From CAIQOK01 sp043781315 (GTDB lineage: Bacteria > Verrucomicrobiota > Verrucomicrobiia > Limisphaerales > CAIQOK01), in NCBI GenBank assembly GCA_043781315.1, contig JAYWBR010000093.1, positions 1 to 20,316 on the forward strand: 20,316 nt of DNA. Direction: 5' to 3'. Below, piece by piece: positions 14,636 to 20,316 of this stretch. A program made the position numbers and the translations under genes. The notes beneath the pieces were generated by a model. That model saw nothing but the letters and a program-made list of their open reading frames with translations, was not told where the DNA came from and did not search any database. Position 1 is the stretch's first letter. Every line of letters begins with the position of its first letter.

Positions 14636-15739
14636 TCACCAAACTTCCACCGGCCCCTGGGGCACCGGGATGTGCTGACGTTGCGCCACCGCCGGCTCTT
14701 GCATGAAGGACGCCACCATCGGCGGCGGTTGGAAGCGCGGTTGCAGTTCGCCCTGGTCGTCCAAAAACTGCCGCCGCCACGCGATGTAGTTTTCCAATAT
14801 TTCCAGAAACTGCGCGCGCGTGGAAACTTTCACGACGTGCTTGTTGAACTCGTGACACGGCCCGAACCGCTTGGAATACCACGGCGCGACCTTGCGGAAC
14901 ATCCGGCAGCCCAGCTCCTCGCCGAAAATCTCCACCATCAAATCCAGATGCCGGCACAGCACGCGCACGCGCTCGGCGAAGGGCGGTTCGGGCGGGAGTT
15001 CATTCGTCTTTAAATACTGCAGCGTGTGCTGGAATATCCACGGATTGTAAAATGCGCCGCGCCCGATGCTCACGCCCGCGCAGCCGGTTTCATCCAGCAT
15101 TTTTTTGGCGGCCTGAGGTGTGACGATGTCGCCGTTGCCGATGACCGGAATCGTCTTTACCGCTTCCGCCACTTTGCGGATGCCCGCCAGATTCACCGTG
15201 CCGCCGAAACCCTGCTCCCGCGTGCGGCCATGCACAAAAATCGCCGCCACACCGACATCTTCCAATGTTCGCGCCAGGTCGGGCGCGGTCAGGTTGTCAT
15301 CGTCCCAACCGAGGCGCATCTTCGCCGTGACCGGAATTTTCACGGCGTTGACCATGCCACGGACGAGCGCGGCAGTCTTGTCGAGTTCCGTCATCATCGC
15401 CGAACCGCCGCCCACCTTGCACACCTTCTTCACGGGACAGCCCATGTTGATGTCCACCGACGCGACCCCGAGCGCTTCCAGGATGACGGCCGCGTCGCGC
15501 ATTTCCTCCGGCACGCTGCCGAACAACTGCACGGCCAGCGGTGCATCGGCGGGCCGGGTTTCGATGAGCTTGAACGCCTTGGGATTTTTTTCGAACAGCG
15601 ACCGGGCGTTGACCAGGTCGGTCGTACATAATCCCGTGCCGCCGATTTCCCGGACGACCAGTCGGAACGGCAGGTTCGTGTACCCCGCCAGCGGCGAGAG
15701 AAACAAGTTGGAGGACAGGTTGAGTGAGCCGATACGCAC
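14636..15739 (-). CDS. dusB: tRNA-dihydrouridine synthase (DusB type)
   Basis: Dus enzymes reduce uridines in the tRNA D-loop using FMN and NADPH. The protein is a TIM barrel with LSPLAGYTNLPFR at the start, VQLFGS, the signature DINMGCPVKKV carrying the catalytic Cys (about residue 101), AKMRLGWDD, IFVHGRTREQGF, IPVIGNGDI and GVSIGRGAFYNPWIF. These are standard FMN- and phosphate-binding motifs. The C-terminal helical domain includes FRKVAPWYSKRF. I chose the GTG at 15737-15739 (VRIGSLNLSSN) because GAAGG precedes it by a proper distance and homologues begin with this segment. An in-frame ATG at 15814 would add 25 Cys/Arg-rich residues that do not look like the family. The product is about 367 residues. 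Assignment to DusB over other Dus subtypes is likely but not certain. Confidence 0.9.
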   Translation of the reverse strand: MRIGSLNLSSNLFLSPLAGYTNLPFRLVVREIGGTGLCTTDLVNARSLFEKNPKAFKLIETRPADAPLAVQLFGSVPEEMRDAAVILEALGVASVDINMGCPVKKVCKVGGGSAMMTELDKTAALVRGMVNAVKIPVTAKMRLGWDDDNLTAPDLARTLEDVGVAAIFVHGRTREQGFGGTVNLAGIRKVAEAVKTIPVIGNGDIVTPQAAKKMLDETGCAGVSIGRGAFYNPWIFQHTLQYLKTNELPPEPPFAERVRVLCRHLDLMVEIFGEELGCRMFRKVAPWYSKRFGPCHEFNKHVVKVSTRAQFLEILENYIAWRRQFLDDQGELQPRFQPPPMVASFMQEPAVAQRQHIPVPQGPVEVW

Positions 15740-15859
15740 AATGTGGCCTTCAGCATAGCAAAGTCCGGGCGGCGCGCACGCAAACAAATCTGCCCTGCAC
15801 CGACTGCGCGGCAAAAGATTGACGGTGCCGCTGGCACAAATCAGACTTGGGCAAATCTT

Positions 15860-16609
15860 ATGACAACCCGCCCTTTCATTTTTCGCCTTGCCGCCCTGTG
15901 CGGAGTTTTATGTTGCAGCCCGCTGGCGAGCCAGGCCCAGCAACGCGGGTTTCCCGTGGCCACCAACGACGAGTCCGGCTTCGTGCGCATCTTCGACGGC
16001 CAATCGCTCCGCGACTGGCGGGGGGACACGAATTACTGGCGCGTGGAGAACGGCTGCCTGGTGGGCGAAGTGACGGCGGACAAACTGCTCAAGGTGAATT
16101 CCTTCATTGTCTGGCACGGCGGCGAGACGCGGGATTTTGAACTCAAGGTCGAGTATCGCGTTTCCGCCCAGGGCAACAGCGGCATCAATTATCGCAGCAG
16201 CATGGCCACCAACGGGCCGTGGGCCATGCGCGGCTACCAGGCGGACATTGACGGGCGCAACCAATACACCGGGCAGAATTACGAGGAGAAAGGCCGGACG
16301 TTTCTCGCGCTGCGCGGACAAGCCACGCGCCAAGTGAACGATCAACTGCCCCAGATCATCGGCACGCTGGGCACCACGAACGAACTCCTCGCGGCCATCA
16401 AGAATGAAGACTGGAACGAATACCACCTCATCGTCACCGGCAACACGATGACGCACATTTTGAACGGCCGCGTGATGAGCGTGGTGATTGACGAGGACAC
16501 GCAAAACCGGAAGTTCGACGGCCTGCTCGGCGTGCAGGTTCACGTCGGCCCGCCGATGAAAATCGAGTATCGCAACTTTCGGCTGAAACGATTGCCCGGA
16601 ACCTTGTGA
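15860..16609 (+). CDS. Secreted DUF1080 (3-keto-disaccharide hydrolase-like) protein
   Basis: The product is 249 residues with a signal peptide (MTTRPFIFRLAALCGVL..., cleavage near SQAQ). It is followed by one DUF1080 jelly-roll domain: FVRIFDGQSLRDWRGD, YWRVENGCLVGEV, DFELKVEYRVSAQGNSGINYRS, GYQADID, WNEYHLIVTGNTMTHILNGR and GLLGVQVHVGPPMKIEYRNFRLKRL. Some DUF1080 proteins have been characterised as 3-keto-glycoside hydrolases; others are only carbohydrate-binding folds, so the activity is inferred. The start at 15860 is chosen because it opens the signal peptide, although the frame continues upstream. Its stop codon overlaps the GTG start of the next gene (GTGA), which indicates coupled translation. 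It is divergent from dusB across about 120 bases. Confidence 0.88.
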   Translation: MTTRPFIFRLAALCGVLCCSPLASQAQQRGFPVATNDESGFVRIFDGQSLRDWRGDTNYWRVENGCLVGEVTADKLLKVNSFIVWHGGETRDFELKVEYRVSAQGNSGINYRSSMATNGPWAMRGYQADIDGRNQYTGQNYEEKGRTFLALRGQATRQVNDQLPQIIGTLGTTNELLAAIKNEDWNEYHLIVTGNTMTHILNGRVMSVVIDEDTQNRKFDGLLGVQVHVGPPMKIEYRNFRLKRLPGTL

Positions 16610-16890
16610 AGGAATTCTTTCGCCTGGCCCGTCAACCCCGGGTGGTTCAACGTGCGCTCAAATCCGCCGTGGTGGTGGGCCTCGTACTCCTGGCCATCAA
16701 TCATGGGGATGCCCTCCTTCACGGCGAAATGACCCGTGGACGCTGGTTCAAAATGGCGTTGACCGTGCTGGTTCCCTACGCCGTTTCCACGGTGTCCAGC
16801 GTTCAGGCCATGCGCGATCTCACCGCCCGGCCCGGGCGCACGGATCCGTCCCAGAACTCCGGCGGCGGCGCAAATGGGGAGAACGACTGA
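16606..16890 (+). CDS. Small membrane protein, NrtS-like
   Basis: This 94-residue protein starts with GTG overlapping the stop of the DUF1080 gene by four bases. It has two hydrophobic segments: about residues 17-36 (LKSAVVVGLVLLAINHGDAL) and about 48-68 (FKMALTVLVPYAVSTVSSV). The motifs 'INhGDal' and 'VPY.VSTvSSV' match what I recall of the NrtS family, small proteins implicated in nitrate/nitrite transport in cyanobacteria and marine bacteria. The match is from memory of short motifs, so the substrate is uncertain. The C-terminal 25 residues are polar and Gly/Asn-rich. The translational coupling to a secreted sugar-related protein is not explained by nitrate transport. Confidence 0.75.
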   Translation: MKEFFRLARQPRVVQRALKSAVVVGLVLLAINHGDALLHGEMTRGRWFKMALTVLVPYAVSTVSSVQAMRDLTARPGRTDPSQNSGGGANGEND

Positions 16891-16992
16891 ATCAGGGAAG
16901 TGGAAATCGAAGCTGGCAACTATCCTGTCGCGCGCTCATCGGGTTTTCACAAGCACGCCATCGGCCTGAGGCGACGAGCCCCGCCAAATAAA

Positions 16993-17409
16993 TCAGGCCG
17001 GCACCGGCACTGGCGGGACTGCGGCGGGCAGCGCCCTTTGAATCGCCGCCACCAATTCCTCGTTGTTGACCGGCTTCTGGAAAAAGGCGGCGGCACCTTC
17101 CTTCAACGAACGCTCTTTGTATTTCGCCGCCTCGCCGCCGGTGATGATGATGAACGGCACGTTCTTCGCCTCCTCAATCCGCTTCAGCCATTGCATGATG
17201 CGGAAGCCGTCCCATTCCACTTCGCCCACGGTTGCTGGAAAACTCAGATCGAGCACAATGATATCCGGCTTTTCGCGCCGCACCGCGCCCACGGCCTCCG
17301 ACCCGTCCAGCGCCGTGACCACATCAAAGTCATGCTTCTGCAGGGTGAGCGACAGTGTTTTCAAAATGACCGCGTTGTCATCCACGACTAAAACAATTTT
17401 CTTATTCAT
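16993..17409 (-). CDS. Stand-alone response regulator receiver protein
   Basis: A CheY-like receiver domain of 138 residues with no output domain. Key residues are present: the acidic pair Asp10-Asp11 (LVVDDN), the phosphoacceptor Asp54 (IIVLDLSFP), Thr90 (IIITGG) and Lys112 (FFQKPV). The beta3-alpha3 loop after Asp54 is about six residues longer than usual (SFPATVGEVEWDG in place of the common M-P-G-x-D-G pattern). The tail after the last helix is a short Pro/Val-rich stretch. No histidine kinase is adjacent, so the partner is unknown. It is divergent from ubiE across a 195-base gap in which no convincing promoter was found, and convergent with the NrtS-like gene. Confidence 0.92.
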   Translation of the reverse strand: MNKKIVLVVDDNAVILKTLSLTLQKHDFDVVTALDGSEAVGAVRREKPDIIVLDLSFPATVGEVEWDGFRIMQWLKRIEEAKNVPFIIITGGEAAKYKERSLKEGAAAFFQKPVNNEELVAAIQRALPAAVPPVPVPA

Positions 17410-17604
17410 ACAATTTCATGTGCCAGCTGCTGCTGATGCTATCGGCTCGATTGAGCAAAAGATGAGCCATAAGTTTCCGCGCCCGAAACCCGTGCCCCTT
17501 CCGCCTGCCCGGTGAACCGCTGTCCCAAATTTTATCGCCTCGTCCGTAAAATTGACACACACTCCGCCCCCGCTGCGGCCGGCTGAAATCCGGCGCGGCA
17601 CCGC

Positions 17605-18318
17605 ATGGCCAACTCATTCTACGAACCAGGCAGTCAGCGCGCGGCGCGGGTCAACGACCTGTTCGCCGGCATCGCCGCGCGCTACGACCTCATCAACGAC
17701 GTGCAAAGTTTCGGACTGCACCGCTTTTGGAAATGGCGGTTGCTCCAACTCGCCGATCCCAGGCCCGGCGCGCGCGCCCTGGATTTATGCTGCGGCACCG
17801 GCGACATCGCACTTGCCTTGGCGCGGCGCGGCGCGGATGTGACCGGCTTGGATTTCAGCGAACCCATGCTGGAAGTCGCCCGCCGGAAAAATCCAAAATC
17901 CAAAATCCAAAATTCAAAATTCCTCCAGGGCGACGCGCAAAAAATCCCCTTTCCTGACAACTCCTTCGACATCGTCACCGTCGGCTACGGCCTGCGGAAT
18001 CTGGCCAGCGTTGAAACTGGTCTCCTCGAAATGCAGCGCGTGGCCAAACCCGGCGGACGTCTGCTCGTGCTGGATTTCGGCAAGCCGGACAACCGCTGGT
18101 GGCGCGCGATTTACTTTGGCTACCTGCGCTGCTTCGTCCCGTTGCTGGGTCGGATTTTTTGCGGCAACCCGGCGGCCTACGCCTACATCCTCGAATCGCT
18201 TCAGCATTATCCCGCGCAGCGCGGCGTGGCGAAGAAGATGCGCCAACTCGGTTTGAAAAATGTCCGCATCATCAACTTCCTCGGCGGCATGATGAGCATC
18301 AACACGGCGGAACGGTAA
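17605..18318 (+). CDS. ubiE: Demethylmenaquinone/ubiquinone C-methyltransferase
   Basis: UbiE/MenG methylates the quinone ring in the last step of menaquinone synthesis and a late step of ubiquinone synthesis, using S-adenosylmethionine. The 237-residue protein shows LFAGIAARYDLINDVQSFG, the SAM-binding motif I LDLCCGTGDIAL (about 59-70), GLDFSEPML, GDAQKIPFPDNSFDIVTVGYGLRN, and KPGGRLLVLDFGKP. The last block is the UbiE signature. It is of usual length (230-250). The short loop at residues 95-106 (KNPKSKIQNSKF) is encoded exactly by a period-7 AAAATCC/AAAATTC tract, in place of ordinary family sequence of similar length. A palindromic repeat begins directly after the stop codon. In a verrucomicrobium the substrate is probably demethylmenaquinone; this is an inference. 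Confidence 0.93.
   Translation: MANSFYEPGSQRAARVNDLFAGIAARYDLINDVQSFGLHRFWKWRLLQLADPRPGARALDLCCGTGDIALALARRGADVTGLDFSEPMLEVARRKNPKSKIQNSKFLQGDAQKIPFPDNSFDIVTVGYGLRNLASVETGLLEMQRVAKPGGRLLVLDFGKPDNRWWRAIYFGYLRCFVPLLGRIFCGNPAAYAYILESLQHYPAQRGVAKKMRQLGLKNVRIINFLGGMMSINTAER
17888..17922 (+). repeat. Heptanucleotide tandem repeat inside ubiE
   Basis: Five consecutive 7-mers read AAAATCC, AAAATCC, AAAATCC, AAAATTC, AAAATTC. They lie in frame in ubiE and code for residues 95-106. Seven is not a multiple of three, so gain or loss of one unit would shift the reading frame. The A/T-rich tract contrasts sharply with the GC-rich gene around it. Confidence 0.9.
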
Positions 18319-18389
18319 GGTGCGTCACTCCGAGCGCGCCGGGCTGTGACTTCGTGGCGAACGGCGCGCACGGAGTGACGCGCCCTACC
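18319..18389 (-). repeat. GC-rich palindromic repeat, copy 2
   Basis: The element starts on the base after the ubiE stop codon. The arms include TGCGTCACTCCG (18321-18332) and CGGAGTGACGCG (18371-18382), and the end reads CCCTACC. Its reverse complement has GGTAGGGCGCG, then GCCACGAAGTCA, then GCCCGGCGCGC in the same order as copy 1 at 6996-7057. Its position just behind a stop codon suggests a role in transcript 3' end formation or stability, as with REP elements; this is an inference. Confidence 0.75.
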
Positions 18390-18430
18390 TTTTTCATAAT
18401 CATTGCCAACGCCGGAAAAGTTGGTTCAAA

Positions 18431-18925
18431 ATGCGCCGCGTGAATTTCCGCGATAACATCATTCCCTGGGACAAACTCCCCGCCTGGCGGGCCGCCTTCC
18501 GCGCCACCGGAAAGAAGCTCGTCGTGACGAACGGCTGCTTCGACCTCTTGCATCTCGGCCACGTCACCTACCTCGAAACCGCCCGCAACCAGGGCGACGC
18601 CCTGCTCATCGGCGTCAACAGCGACGCCGCCGTGCGCCAGTTGAAAGGCGCGGATCGTCCTGTCAACATTGAATCCGACCGCGCCGCCGTCCTCGCCGCG
18701 CTGGCCAGCGTGGACGGGGTTTGCATTTTTGACAGCAAGGCCGCCACGACTTTTCTCGCCGCCGCGCAACCGGACATTTACGTCAAGGGCGGTGATTACA
18801 CGTTGGAAACTTTGAACCAGGAAGAACGCCGCGTCGTGGAACAGGCGGGCGGAAAGATTGTGTTCATCCCGTTCGTCGCCGGCAAATCCACCACCGGTTT
18901 GCTGAACAAAATCATGCGGCTGTGA
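18431..18925 (+). CDS. rfaE2: D-glycero-beta-D-manno-heptose 1-phosphate adenylyltransferase (RfaE2/HldE C-terminal type)
   Basis: The enzyme transfers AMP from ATP to heptose 1-phosphate in ADP-heptose synthesis, the precursor for the lipopolysaccharide inner core. The 164-residue protein is a nucleotidyltransferase with TNGCFDLLHLGHVTYLE (33-49), whose HLGH (41-44) is the HxGH catalytic motif. It also has LLIGVNSD, RPVNIESDRAAVLAALASVD, PDIYVKGGDYT and VAGKSTTGLLNKI, which resembles the C-terminal KxSTT motif of the family. In E. coli this activity is the C-terminal half of the fused HldE; here it stands alone. It is followed after 16 bases by a GT9 heptosyltransferase gene, which supports the heptose assignment. 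Confidence 0.92.
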   Translation: MRRVNFRDNIIPWDKLPAWRAAFRATGKKLVVTNGCFDLLHLGHVTYLETARNQGDALLIGVNSDAAVRQLKGADRPVNIESDRAAVLAALASVDGVCIFDSKAATTFLAAAQPDIYVKGGDYTLETLNQEERRVVEQAGGKIVFIPFVAGKSTTGLLNKIMRL

Positions 18926-18941
18926 ACGACAGACACGGCGC

Positions 18942-20000
18942 ATGAAACTGCTGGTCATCTCCCTTGCCGGCAATGGCGACACCCTGTTCGCCACGCCGCT
19001 GATCCATGAGTTGCGCGCCAATTTTCCCGCCGCGCAAATTGACGTGCTGGTTCGCTGGCGCGCCGCCCAGGAACTGCTCGAAGGAAACCCCCACGTCAAC
19101 ACCGTGCATCAGCGCGATCTGATGTCCGCCGGGAAATTCGCGTCGCTGAAATTTCTCCGCCAGTTGCGGCGCGAGCGTTACGACCTCTCCTTCAACACGC
19201 ATCCGCAAAGCCGGATTCATTACCGGCTCATTTCCCGCATGATCGCCGCCCGCCTCCGCGCCAGCCACGCGTACGAATGTTCCGGGCCGCTGGACAAACT
19301 GCTCGTCAACCGCTCCCTGCCCCAGGATTACACCCGGCACGCGATCCACAACAACCTCGCGCTCCTCGGCTTGGTGGGCGCGAAACCAATTTTGCCCCGG
19401 CACGATTACGAAATATTTCCAACCCCTGCCGAAACGGAAATCGCGGCGCGATTCTTCGCCGAAAAAAAACTCCCCGGTCGCGCGTTGCTCGGCGTTCACA
19501 TCGGTTCCGGCGGCACCAAGAATCTCGCGCTCCGCCGGTGGCCGCTGGAAAATTACCTGGCTTTGTTTCGGCAGTTGCAGGCATTGCGGCCGGAACTTTC
19601 CATTCTCCTGTTCGGCGGGCCGGACGAAAAAGCCGATCACGAAATCATTCTCGCGCAACCCGGTCTAGGCCACATTGCTCTGGCTCCCACAAAAAATCTC
19701 CGGCAAGCCGCCGCGTTCCTGAAACATTGCTCGTCGTTCCTGAGCGTGGACACGGCGTTGATGCACATGGCGGCGGCGGTGAAGGTTCCGCGTCAGTTCG
19801 TAATCGAAACGCCGACGTGGAATCCGCCGATCGAACCGTTCAACCAGCCGTTCACGCTCATAAAAAATCCCGGCGTGGCCGGGCGCAACCTGGAATTCTA
19901 CCGATACGACGGCGGCCCGATTCGCGGCACGCGCGAGGAAATTCTGCGCTGCATGGCGTCGGTCAGCGTGGCGGATGTGCTCGCCGCGTTGCTGGCTTAA
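18942..20000 (+). CDS. Glycosyltransferase family 9 (heptosyltransferase-like)
   Basis: GT9 enzymes transfer heptose from ADP-heptose to the lipopolysaccharide core at the inner face of the cytoplasmic membrane. The 352-residue product starts MKLLVISLAGNGDTLFATPLIHELR, the N-terminal acceptor Rossmann domain with the conserved Gly-Asn/Asp-Gly-Asp type loop. The donor-binding half has GVHIGSGGTKNLALRRWP (near residue 185) and LSVDTALMHMAAAVKVP (near residue 270), the GT9 'D.a..H.AaA.g.P' motif. The length is normal (320-370). It lies 16 bases after the adenylyltransferase gene and is very likely co-transcribed. Which acceptor sugar it uses (WaaC, WaaF or another) cannot be told from sequence alone. 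Confidence 0.9.
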   Translation: MKLLVISLAGNGDTLFATPLIHELRANFPAAQIDVLVRWRAAQELLEGNPHVNTVHQRDLMSAGKFASLKFLRQLRRERYDLSFNTHPQSRIHYRLISRMIAARLRASHAYECSGPLDKLLVNRSLPQDYTRHAIHNNLALLGLVGAKPILPRHDYEIFPTPAETEIAARFFAEKKLPGRALLGVHIGSGGTKNLALRRWPLENYLALFRQLQALRPELSILLFGGPDEKADHEIILAQPGLGHIALAPTKNLRQAAAFLKHCSSFLSVDTALMHMAAAVKVPRQFVIETPTWNPPIEPFNQPFTLIKNPGVAGRNLEFYRYDGGPIRGTREEILRCMASVSVADVLAALLA

Positions 20001-20001
20001 G

Positions 20002-20108
20002 GCTGACGCATACGGTGAAATGACCGTGCATCCCGATGGCTTTTCTCCCTCTTCCCCGCTCAGGCGGGGAGAGGGGGTTCGCTGTTCCTGGTTCGGATAG
20101 GCGTCAGC
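20002..20108 (+). repeat. Nested inverted-repeat structure after the GT9 gene
   Basis: The outer arms GCTGACGC (20002-20009) and GCGTCAGC (20101-20108) are exact complements and can extend by a few bases past one mismatch. Inside are a small ACGGT/ACCGT hairpin (about 20011-20026) and a strong GC-rich hairpin, CCCTCTTCCCCGC with GCGGGGAGAGGG (20047 to about 20075). The outer arm starts right after the GT9 stop codon. No U-run follows, so this is not a simple terminator. The rest of the 177-base gap to the next gene shows nothing else. Confidence 0.55.
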
Positions 20109-20177
20109 TCTGTTTGCCGGCCTAGTTTTTATTTGTCCGCCCGCCAGCGTTTCCACATACTGCCGCGCTTAGTTTTT

Positions 20178-20316
20178 ATGAATCCATTCACCAAAGTCAT
20201 GGGGGCGCTGCAAGGCGCCGCCGATCATCCGCTGAACCGGGGACGCAAGTTCAAGGCGGTGCTGGAATATGGATTCATCCAAGTCGCCACGCGTCTCATT
20301 CCCGGCGAAGTCTGCG
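20178..20316 (+). CDS. Start of a probable FkbM-family methyltransferase (runs off window)
   Basis: An open frame from the ATG at 20178 continues to the window end (46 codons): MNPFTKVMGALQGAADHPL, then RGRKFKAVLEYGFIQVATRL and IPGEVC. The 'HPLNR..K..A..rf...Q...RLiPG' pattern is what I recall from the N-terminal extension of FkbM-type SAM-dependent methyltransferases, which often sit in polysaccharide clusters. The catalytic domain lies outside the window, so this is tentative. An internal ATG at 20199-20201 (MGALQG) is an alternative start. The position behind a GT9 gene fits a role in surface-glycan modification. Confidence 0.5.
   Translation, partial: MNPFTKVMGALQGAADHPLNRGRKFKAVLEYGFIQVATRLIPGEVC

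Noticed and set aside
13941..14957. Minus-strand open frame of 338 codons opposite the fibronectin protein and the dus 3' end
   Set aside because: It overlaps two supported genes, and its low-complexity Gly/Arg/Val translation has no recognisable features.
15819..15847. TTGACG-17-CAGACT as a promoter for the DUF1080 gene
   Set aside because: The -10 matches consensus at only three of six positions, so it is too weak to list as a feature although the location would be suitable.
17552..17580. Perfect TTGACA upstream of ubiE
   Set aside because: The sequence 17 bases downstream is GCGGCC, so there is no -10 box at a workable distance.
1..20316. CRISPR arrays, transposases, integrases, toxin-antitoxin or restriction genes
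   Set aside because: No regularly spaced direct repeats with unique spacers and no proteins with such motifs were seen on either strand.

Overview
The window looks like a chromosomal segment of a Verrucomicrobiota bacterium, probably of the Pedosphaera/Limisphaerales type. The evidence is moderately high GC, a canonical tuf-secE-nusG-rplKAJL-rpoB cluster, a DUF6600 Trp/Tyr-rich lipoprotein, a DUF1080 secreted protein, a frameshifted PL1-type pectate lyase, a fibronectin-III protein ending in 'W..ESS..L..W..L...FFRL' modules, and dispersed palindromic and heptanucleotide repeats. No rRNA gene is present, so the taxonomy is an inference from gene content.

Bases 1-5760, all on the minus strand, form one transcription and translation block. 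Reading in the direction of transcription it runs: consensus sigma-70 promoter (5711-5739), a terminator-like leader hairpin, tRNA-Thr(GGT), tuf, a terminator-like hairpin, tRNA-Trp(CCA), tRNA-Ser(TGA), secE, nusG, rplK, rplA, rplJ, rplL, a strong hairpin, and the first 202 codons of rpoB, which leaves the window. A tRNA-Ser sits where many bacteria carry rpmG.

Bases 5760-14636 are an accessory stretch of exported proteins around the chaperone gene htpG. They hold a small secreted protein of unknown function (-), a 536-bp gene-free region with a nested palindromic element, htpG (+), a pectate lyase-like gene broken by a frameshift (-), a DUF6600 lipoprotein (+), and a fibronectin type III surface protein (+).

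Bases 14636-20316 carry a DusB-type tRNA-dihydrouridine synthase (-), a secreted DUF1080 protein whose stop codon overlaps the GTG start of an NrtS-like small membrane protein (+), a stand-alone response-regulator receiver (-), ubiE/menG (+), and an envelope-sugar group of rfaE2-type heptose-1-phosphate adenylyltransferase, GT9 heptosyltransferase and the start of a probable FkbM-type methyltransferase (+).

I see no CRISPR array, transposase, phage or defence system. The least explained signals are repetitive: two related GC-rich palindromes (6996-7057 and 18319-18389), the first nested inside a 163-bp inverted repeat; a nested palindrome at 20002-20108; and two period-7 tracts, one lying inside the conserved gene ubiE and one across the nusG stop codon.
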